A stretch of 6,585 nt of DNA from positions 1-6,585 of the forward strand of contig JAUXBV010000199.1 of NCBI GenBank assembly GCA_030619215.1. The letters are read 5' to 3'. Of this stretch, positions 1 to 4,432 are shown one piece after another; the first letter of the stretch is position 1, and each line of letters begins with the position of its first letter. The position numbers and the translations under genes are program-made. The stretch comes from Fibrobacterota bacterium. Its GTDB lineage: Bacteria > Fibrobacterota > Chitinivibrionia > Chitinivibrionales > JANQEN01. Below the pieces are notes generated by a model. That model was not told where the DNA came from. It did not search any database and saw only the letters and a list, made by a program, of their open reading frames with translations.

Positions 1-414
1 CTTCTCCTTACTAAAATTGTAGATAAGGCCCGCATTGACTGTGCTATTCTCATCAATAAATCCGGAAGAATGATTACGTCACAGAGTGAGACCAGTGAAT
101 ATGACAAAACCTCACTTGCCGCCTTAATCTCCGGTAATTTTGCCTCAAGCAGCTCTATTGCCAATCTGCTTGACGAGAACGAATTTACCTCTATGTTACA
201 GGAGGGTGAGAACAGACATATTTATATAGCGCAGGTTGATAACGATTCGATTCTTGCCTGTATCTTTGACAAACGCACCAATGCGGAAAAAATTAAATTC
301 TGTATAGAAGAGCTTTCTTCAAAACTTATAAAAGTTCTCTCCAAAATCTATAATAATATTGTGCTCGATCCTGAACTCAATATTGATATTTCGCAAAGTT
401 TAAACTTCTCTTAA
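1..414 (+). CDS. Roadblock/LC7 domain protein (5' partial)
   Basis: The reading frame is open from base 1 to a TAA at 412-414, giving 137 visible codons. The ATG at 70 is internal to the conserved domain, so the true start lies upstream of the window. The pattern fits the Roadblock/LC7 fold: a first strand with CAILINKSGRMITS, a helix with SLAALISGNFASSSSIANLL, a second sheet region (FTSMLQEGENRHIYIAQV, then SILACIFD) and a long C-terminal helix. Proteins of this family (MglB, and regulators paired with Ras-like GTPases) dimerise and often act as GTPase-activating or scaffold partners in the cytoplasm. No GTPase gene is visible, but the upstream neighbourhood is cut off. The gene converges on the zinc-ribbon gene across a 29-bp gap in which I see no terminator hairpin. 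The fold call is fairly sure; the biological role is unknown. Confidence 0.8.
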   Translation, partial: LLLTKIVDKARIDCAILINKSGRMITSQSETSEYDKTSLAALISGNFASSSSIANLLDENEFTSMLQEGENRHIYIAQVDNDSILACIFDKRTNAEKIKFCIEELSSKLIKVLSKIYNNIVLDPELNIDISQSLNFS

Positions 415-443
415 TTACTAATCAAATGAGTACAATAGTATAT

Positions 444-725
444 TTACAAAAGATAGCGCAAAACAAATAGTAAAAACAACACTAATAATAGAATACCAGT
501 CAGTGTTTTCCACGATTTCCACCAATTACCCGAATAGCTGCTGCCTGAGAATTCTTCCTCCACCAGTGCATCGTAATCAAAATCGTCCCCTAAATCAATA
601 CCGTCAAGATAGGTGTCATCCGACCAGCCGGCCCGTTCATCGGAGCCACAATGGGGGCATGCTTTCGCTTTCTTTCTTATCATTTCGCCGCAATAGGGAC
701 ACGGGACCATATCGTTCTTATTCAC
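444..725 (-). CDS. Small zinc-ribbon protein with C-terminal membrane anchor
   Basis: This 93-residue protein has a CPYC-x10-CPHC zinc ribbon (Cys 9, 12, 23, 26) and then a strongly acidic linker (about 34-59, WSDDTYLDGIDL and DDFDYDALVEEEF). A Trp-rich stretch (W68, W69, W72) precedes one hydrophobic segment at about 74-92 that runs to the C-terminus. This looks like a tail-anchored protein with its zinc ribbon in the cytoplasm; topology is inferred. Small proteins with this ribbon plus the 'GWSDDTYLDGIDL'-like acidic block recur in many bacteria, usually as uncharacterised zinc-ribbon proteins, so the function is unknown. The start is GTG at 723-725, chosen because GGAG sits 7 nt upstream; the internal ATG at codon 6 has no comparable site. 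The gene is divergent from the deacetylase and convergent with the Roadblock gene, so it is probably monocistronic. Confidence 0.82.
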   Translation of the reverse strand: MNKNDMVPCPYCGEMIRKKAKACPHCGSDERAGWSDDTYLDGIDLGDDFDYDALVEEEFSGSSYSGNWWKSWKTLTGILLLVLFLLFVLRYLL

Positions 726-732
726 AACAATA

Positions 733-736
733 CTCC
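733..736 (-). promoter_or_regulatory. Shine-Dalgarno site of the zinc-ribbon gene
   Basis: GGAG on the minus strand, separated from the GTG start codon by 7 nt (726-732). It decides the GTG at 723-725 over the internal ATG at 708-710. Confidence 0.7.
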
Positions 737-788
737 GATAATAAATACCTCTTACCTTACTATTAAAATAAACATTCCCCGTTCTATC

Positions 789-816
789 TTGTATTTTATA
801 ATAAAATCTATATTAT
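789..816 (+). promoter_or_regulatory. Candidate sigma70-like promoter for the deacetylase
   Basis: TTGTAT (789-794), a 16-nt spacer and TATTAT (811-816) match the -35 and -10 consensus at 3 and 5 of 6 positions. A perfect TATAAT also occurs at 797-802 but has only a poor -35 (TTCCCC at 775-780). Transcription from the first candidate would begin near 823, in the loop of the short hairpin and just before the large hairpin at 829-891. That would place the large hairpin at the 5' end of the mRNA. The region is very AT-rich, so chance matches are likely and confidence is low. Confidence 0.25.
793..807. repeat. AT-only palindrome (7-bp arms)
   Basis: ATTTTAT (793-799) and ATAAAAT (801-807) are perfect inverted arms around a single A. 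In such AT-rich DNA this alone means little. It is listed because it is the first of four consecutive palindromes in the divergent intergenic region. It could be a regulator half-site pair or simple composition bias. Confidence 0.4.
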
Positions 817-835
817 CCTAAGCATAGGATAATAT
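810..835. repeat. Perfect 11-bp hairpin, 4-nt loop
   Basis: ATATTATCCTA (810-820), loop AGCA (821-824) and TAGGATAATAT (825-835) form an uninterrupted 11-bp stem. It lies between divergent genes, so no transcript from a flanking gene body would need terminating here, and neither side is followed by a clean T-run. It therefore looks like an operator, or one arm of an alternative RNA/DNA fold, rather than an intrinsic terminator. Its right arm shares bases 829-834 with the larger hairpin that follows, so the two cannot form together. Confidence 0.75.
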
Positions 836-894
836 TGTGTAGAAGCGGACAGGTCATATCAAATATGCCCTGCCGCTTAACACACTATTATACT
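826..894 (+). other. Large imperfect hairpin, possible structured leader or palindromic element
   Basis: Pairs read directly from the sequence: 829-834 with 886-891, 836-840 with 880-884, 843-848 with 873-878, 850-853 with 869-872, and 855-859 with 863-867. These close a CAA loop at 860-862. That is 26 base pairs in 63 nt, interrupted by one bulged A (849), two single mismatches (835/885, 854/868) and a small 2x1 internal loop. Two more pairs (827/893, 826/894) are possible beyond a mismatch. The GC-rich inner part is flanked by AT-rich outer arms. It precedes the preferred deacetylase start at 943 by about 50 nt. It could be a 5'-leader RNA structure, a small non-coding RNA, or a REP/MITE-like dispersed palindromic element. 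I do not recognise a known family. Confidence 0.6.
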
Positions 895-896
895 TA

Positions 897-925
897 TTTG
901 CACGGTGCCACATTGGTGGTGCAAA
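897..925. repeat. 29-bp interrupted palindrome
   Basis: TTTGCAC (897-903) and GTGCAAA (919-925) are perfect inverted arms separated by 15 nt. An inner pair CCAC (908-911) with GTGG (916-919) gives an alternative shorter fold. It lies 2 nt after the outermost pair of the large hairpin and 17 nt before the preferred deacetylase start. An operator or part of the same palindromic element are both possible. Confidence 0.4.
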
Positions 926-942
926 AGTATATCAGAAAATCC

Positions 943-1845
943 ATGACAACTCTACTTATAAATCTATTTATCTGGCTATTCGTTGTACCACTGATTACAG
1001 GTACACTTTTACTTTTTCTGAACAGCACAAAAAGTAAAAAGTCTATACATTCAAACAGCAGCCGGACTGCTGTCCTTCTCTTTCATTCCGTATCCGACAA
1101 ATCACTCACAGAACAATCACATGTCACTACCAATACATTTAAGCGGCTCCTGTCGTATATACATAAACAAAAGTATCGTACTCTGACTGCTTATGAAACG
1201 GCACTGTTTCCCGAGAATAAGATCGACACTTCAGCATCGTATATTTCCTTGATATTTGACGATGGATTTGAAAATTTCTACACAAATGCCATTCCTCTAT
1301 TAAAACAACTTGATATCAGGGCCAGTGTATTCATTGTCGCCGGCAGTATTGATTCTTATTCGTCATGGGATATCTATAAACCCCAAAAGCAACTTTCAAA
1401 AGAGCAGATCCGTTCAATTTCAATAGCCGGGCATGAGATCGGCAGCCACACACTCTCACATCCCGATCTTGTTTTACTTTCCGATAAAGAAATTACCCAT
1501 GAGCTGTCAGAGTCTAAAAAAATCCTTGAGGACATTACCGGGACGCCGGTAAAGTCACTGTCATTTCCTTTCGGAAGCTGGAGTATGCGCGTGTGGAACA
1601 TTGCAAAGGAATGCGGCTATGAAGCTGCCGTGGCATATAGAAAGCACAATAGGGCAACACCACCCATAATTCCCACCACCGGAGTGTATGCCTTCGATTC
1701 TGTGGAAGATATAATAGAAAAAATCGAGAAAAAACAGGCGGTTTCAAACGCAATACAACGCAGCTTAATCATGCCACACTTTGCAAAAGGAACACCGGTT
1801 TGGAAATTCAGGAAAACGTACAATATCTTTAACTATTTTCGATAG
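943..1845 (+). CDS. Polysaccharide deacetylase (NodB/CE4 family), membrane-anchored
   Basis: Predicted 300-residue metal-dependent deacetylase that removes acetyl groups from N-acetylated (or O-acetylated) polysaccharides outside the inner membrane. Residues 4-26 form a signal-anchor. The NodB domain shows motif 1 IFDDG (104-108; D106 the expected base, D107 a metal ligand), motif 2 HTLSH (169-173; both His metal ligands) and motif 3 FPFGSWS (208-214). The Arg usual at the start of motif 3 is replaced by Ser/Phe context, as in several CE4 subgroups. I cannot identify the late catalytic His motif with confidence. The frame is open back to a TTG at 835, but those 36 codons run through strong hairpins and have no protein-like character. 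ATG 943 places the hydrophobic segment at the N-terminus, though it has no clear Shine-Dalgarno. The substrate cannot be read from the context. The 3' end overlaps the transporter gene tail to tail by 17 bp. Confidence 0.85.
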   Translation: MTTLLINLFIWLFVVPLITGTLLLFLNSTKSKKSIHSNSSRTAVLLFHSVSDKSLTEQSHVTTNTFKRLLSYIHKQKYRTLTAYETALFPENKIDTSASYISLIFDDGFENFYTNAIPLLKQLDIRASVFIVAGSIDSYSSWDIYKPQKQLSKEQIRSISIAGHEIGSHTLSHPDLVLLSDKEITHELSESKKILEDITGTPVKSLSFPFGSWSMRVWNIAKECGYEAAVAYRKHNRATPPIIPTTGVYAFDSVEDIIEKIEKKQAVSNAIQRSLIMPHFAKGTPVWKFRKTYNIFNYFR

Positions 1846-3127
1846 AAACGGTTGCCGGTACCTTTACTTTTAATAATACTATCCATCCGATAATAAATAG
1901 TATAGCTAACGCGGAAATACCGCTGCGGGAAGCTATCTGTGCTTTTAGGCCCAGGGAATGAACAACTAAATTTGAAAGGGCTACAATAGTCGGCCCAAGA
2001 ATTATGGCAAACCTGCCCACCATATTATAGAAACCGAAATATTCACTGCTTTTGTCATGAGGTATCATCTTTGAATAGAATGACCTGCTCAGGGCCTGAA
2101 TCGCTCCCTGAACAGTACCGGTAAGGCAGGCAAACAGGATAAAATGCATACCTGTTCTTAAAATCCATGCGCCACCCATAGTAATAAAAATGTATATAAC
2201 CACTGCTGAAATTATCACATTTTTTGCGCCTATTCTCCTTGATATTAATCCAAATATAATAGCTGAAGGGAAGGCGATAAACTGGACACAAAGGAGTGCA
2301 ACCATTAATGTTCCAAAAGATATGCCAATTGACAATCCGAAATCAGTACACATCATGACCACCGTATGAACCCCGTCAATATAACACCAATAGGCAATAA
2401 GAAAGAGCAATAAATTTTTATCCGAGCTGATAGTCTTCGCTGTTTTGCCTAACTTTTGAAATCCTTTTGCTAAAATGGCAGATATTCCTTCATATATTTT
2501 CCTTTTTCTTTCGTGAACAAAAAAGAGTATGGGTATTGAAAAAAGCAGCCACCAGAGTGCGGCTGATAAAAAGATATACCTGATAGCCGTTGCACTGTCA
2601 TTTAAGCCGAACAATGCGGGCTTCTTATACATTAGAAGATTTAAAATAAAAAGAATACCGCATCCAAGATATCCCAGGGCATATCCCCACGAGGAGACCA
2701 TATCCCGCTGCTCCAATTCAGCGACATCAACAAGAAAGGCGTCATAAAAAAGATTTGCTAAATTAAAGCCTATACGTGCAAAAATAAAAACTGAAATGGC
2801 AACGAACCACTCCCCTTTCGGTATAAAGAAAAGCCCTACTGTCATTATAATACCAACGCATATAAAAAAGGTAAGGAATTGCTTCTTCGCTCTGCCCGCA
2901 CCTGCGATTGCCCCTAAAACCGGTGACAGCACTGCAACGCAGAGTCCGGCGAAAGCGTTTCCAAAACCAAGGCGCATAGTGCTTATTGCACTCTCAACAC
3001 CGCTTGACCAGTATTCCTTGAAGAATCCCGGGAAAAACGCAGCCATTACTGTAAGCGCAAAAGCAGAATTGGCCCAGTCATAAAAGCACCATGACCAGAC
3101 AGCTTTTTTATTCTCGCCAAAATTCAT
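1829..3127 (-). CDS. Atg22/UMF1-type major facilitator superfamily transporter
   Basis: A 432-residue polytopic inner-membrane protein with about 12 hydrophobic segments split by a basic cytoplasmic loop (HERKRK, then KGFQKLGKTAK) in the middle. The family signature is clear: YDWANSAFA at 16-24 with following FFP, and in the second half QGAIQALSRSFYSKMIP (340-356) and EYFGFYNMVGRFAIILGP (362-379). These match the Vacuole effluxer Atg22-like / UMF1 group of MFS proteins. The yeast member effluxes amino acids from the vacuole; bacterial members are mostly uncharacterised, so substrate and direction are unknown here. Its ATG overlaps the TGA of the preceding gene (ATGA, 3124-3127), which implies translational coupling. 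Only a weak AAGAAG-like ribosome site lies upstream. It is the last gene of the minus-strand cluster, and I find no intrinsic terminator after it within the deacetylase 3' end. Confidence 0.9.
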   Translation of the reverse strand: MNFGENKKAVWSWCFYDWANSAFALTVMAAFFPGFFKEYWSSGVESAISTMRLGFGNAFAGLCVAVLSPVLGAIAGAGRAKKQFLTFFICVGIIMTVGLFFIPKGEWFVAISVFIFARIGFNLANLFYDAFLVDVAELEQRDMVSSWGYALGYLGCGILFILNLLMYKKPALFGLNDSATAIRYIFLSAALWWLLFSIPILFFVHERKRKIYEGISAILAKGFQKLGKTAKTISSDKNLLLFLIAYWCYIDGVHTVVMMCTDFGLSIGISFGTLMVALLCVQFIAFPSAIIFGLISRRIGAKNVIISAVVIYIFITMGGAWILRTGMHFILFACLTGTVQGAIQALSRSFYSKMIPHDKSSEYFGFYNMVGRFAIILGPTIVALSNLVVHSLGLKAQIASRSGISALAILFIIGWIVLLKVKVPATVSIENS

Positions 3128-4428
3128 GTCTTCTTTTCTTTCTTCTCTGCAGCGGGAAAAAGAACATTATTTAAAATCAGCCGATAGCCGGGTGAATTTT
3201 TATGGAGCTCTAATAAGGTATGTCTATCCCCTACCAGGTGGGCGTAGTCTTCCGGGTCGTGGCCGCTCAGGAAAGCGAACATACCCTTCCCTTTTACCCC
3301 ATGCAGGTATTTAACCCGGTTTGTCCCTGGAATAAAACCAAGGATTACAGCACTCTTCTTGATCACTTCCTTATTATACGAGGTGCATAATCCGAAATAC
3401 CCTTTTACCGTTGAAGTGTGGTTCTGGGTGAGCATAGTCGGTACGGGATCCAGCTTTGCACTGAATGCAAAGAGCTGGAAATCCAGTGCTGGTTTACGCA
3501 TAGGAGTATTAACCATGTTAACGTCAATATTGCCGAAATAGGAAGTTATGGCTCTAGTCTCAATGGTAAAGTTTTCAAAGGCAAAACAGCTCGAAAAGTC
3601 AAGTTTACTCCTGTATTGAGGGTCGACGCCGTCGCCGTCAAACGGCGCTTCCGTGATATCGGTACCCAGGCTTGCAAGCGCAATGTCAAGCGTGTTTGTG
3701 GCGCTGCACATCGCAAACAGGAAATGGCCCTTCTCCACGTATTTCTTTATGGCAAGTGCGACCGCTTTTTTACAATCGGTAACCTTTGAAAAGCCGAGCT
3801 CCCGCGACATCTTCTCAAGCCGCATTTTCTGGCGCTGATACCACTGTGCGTGCCGAAAAGCCCTGTAAAACTTACTATACTGCCCGGTAAAATCCTCGTG
3901 ATGCAAATGCAGCCAGTCGTAATCGGAGAGCCTGCCTGCCAGAACCTCTTTGTCATAGACCGTATCGTAGGGAATTTCCGCATACTTCAGCGCTATAACA
4001 ACCGCATCATCCCAGGGAGGCGTGCTGGGGGGAATGTAAACGGCAATATCAGGAGCTTTCTCTAAGGTTACCTTCTCCATATTGTTATTTTCAATGACAG
4101 TAAGGATCTTTGCAAAATCCGTTTTGGAGATATGCTCAATGGTAACGCCGTATTTCCTTGCCCGCAGCTCAATTCCCTTCAATTCCTCAATAGCAAAGGA
4201 GCCGCCCCGGTAATTCAGCAGCCAGTATGACCGCGCTCCCTGTTTCAGCGCATGATATACCACACCATACGCCTTAAGGTGGTCTGTCTGGACGCCGTCC
4301 ATAGGCACCAGTATCATGGCCTGTAAAACTTCAGCCAGGCAAAAGAGCAAAATAACAGGGGCATTGCATAAAAAAAGCGCGAAGTTTCGCGCTTTTACTA
4401 TAGGGAAAATGTTAACTATAAACTTCAT
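3124..4428 (-). CDS. Secreted 'asparagine synthetase B'-like protein of unknown function
   Basis: A 434-residue protein counted from ATG 4426-4428. Residues 1-37 form a long hydrophobic signal peptide (h-region about 15-32, possible cleavage after LQA37). The mature part starts with ILVPMDGVQTDHLKAYG (39-55) and continues with WLLNYRGGSF (69-78), PPWDDAVVIALKYAEIPYD (about 137-155), HLHHEDFTGQ (174-183) and FAMCSATNTLDIALA (238-252), ending with SPGYRLILNNVLFPAA and a Lys-rich tail. These blocks match, from memory, a family widespread in Bacteroidetes and relatives that databases call 'asparagine synthetase B'. I see neither the N-terminal Cys glutaminase nor the PP-loop synthetase domain of true AsnB, and the protein is exported, so that name is doubtful. 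The frame extends 30 codons upstream to 4518, inside the barrel gene; ATG 4428 is preferred because it starts 4 nt after the barrel stop (TAG, then GTGT, then ATG). AGGTG at 4430-4434, overlapping that stop, may serve as ribosome site. Confidence 0.8.
   Translation of the reverse strand: MKFIVNIFPIVKARNFALFLCNAPVILLFCLAEVLQAMILVPMDGVQTDHLKAYGVVYHALKQGARSYWLLNYRGGSFAIEELKGIELRARKYGVTIEHISKTDFAKILTVIENNNMEKVTLEKAPDIAVYIPPSTPPWDDAVVIALKYAEIPYDTVYDKEVLAGRLSDYDWLHLHHEDFTGQYSKFYRAFRHAQWYQRQKMRLEKMSRELGFSKVTDCKKAVALAIKKYVEKGHFLFAMCSATNTLDIALASLGTDITEAPFDGDGVDPQYRSKLDFSSCFAFENFTIETRAITSYFGNIDVNMVNTPMRKPALDFQLFAFSAKLDPVPTMLTQNHTSTVKGYFGLCTSYNKEVIKKSAVILGFIPGTNRVKYLHGVKGKGMFAFLSGHDPEDYAHLVGDRHTLLELHKNSPGYRLILNNVLFPAAEKKEKKT
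4370..4396 (-). terminator. Intrinsic terminator inside the AsnB-like signal-peptide codons
   Basis: On the minus strand, AAAAGCGCGAA (4396-4386), loop AC, TTCGCGCTTTT (4383-4373) form a perfect 11-bp inverted repeat with a GCGCGA/TCGCGC core. Seven consecutive T (4376-4370) follow at once. This is a textbook Rho-independent terminator, 37 nt after the stop codon of the barrel gene. It nevertheless lies 30-58 nt inside the next reading frame, where it encodes KARNFALFL of the signal peptide. The plus strand also carries a hairpin with a TTTT end, but no gene needs it there. Confidence 0.75.
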
Positions 4429-4432
4429 ACAC

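Noticed and set aside
503..766. 87-codon plus-strand open frame across the zinc-ribbon gene
   Set aside because: It is antisense to a clear zinc-ribbon protein; the product is low-complexity Arg/Pro/Ser sequence typical of a shadow frame.
810..835. Intrinsic terminator at the perfect 11-bp hairpin
   Set aside because: It lies between divergent genes with nothing upstream to terminate, the stem is AT-rich, and no clean T-run follows on either strand.
875..881. Possible integron attC half-site (GCTTAAC fits RYYYAAC)
   Set aside because: No matching GTTRRRY partner is found at a suitable distance, and there is no cassette or integrase context. The heptamer is simply part of the hairpin arm.
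835..942. In-frame extension of the deacetylase to a TTG start at 835
   Set aside because: The extra 36 codons run through the large hairpin and the 897-925 palindrome and look unlike protein. No ribosome site precedes the TTG, and the signal-anchor would be internal.
1876..1903. ATACTAT...ATAGTAT inverted repeat as a terminator for the deacetylase
   Set aside because: It has only 7 AT-rich pairs with a 14-nt loop and no T-run, and it lies inside the transporter coding sequence. Chance is the simpler reading.
3418..3789. 123-codon plus-strand open frame opposite the AsnB-like gene
   Set aside because: It is antisense to a well-conserved gene, its translation has no recognisable domain, and it has no ribosome site evident. 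It is treated as a shadow frame.
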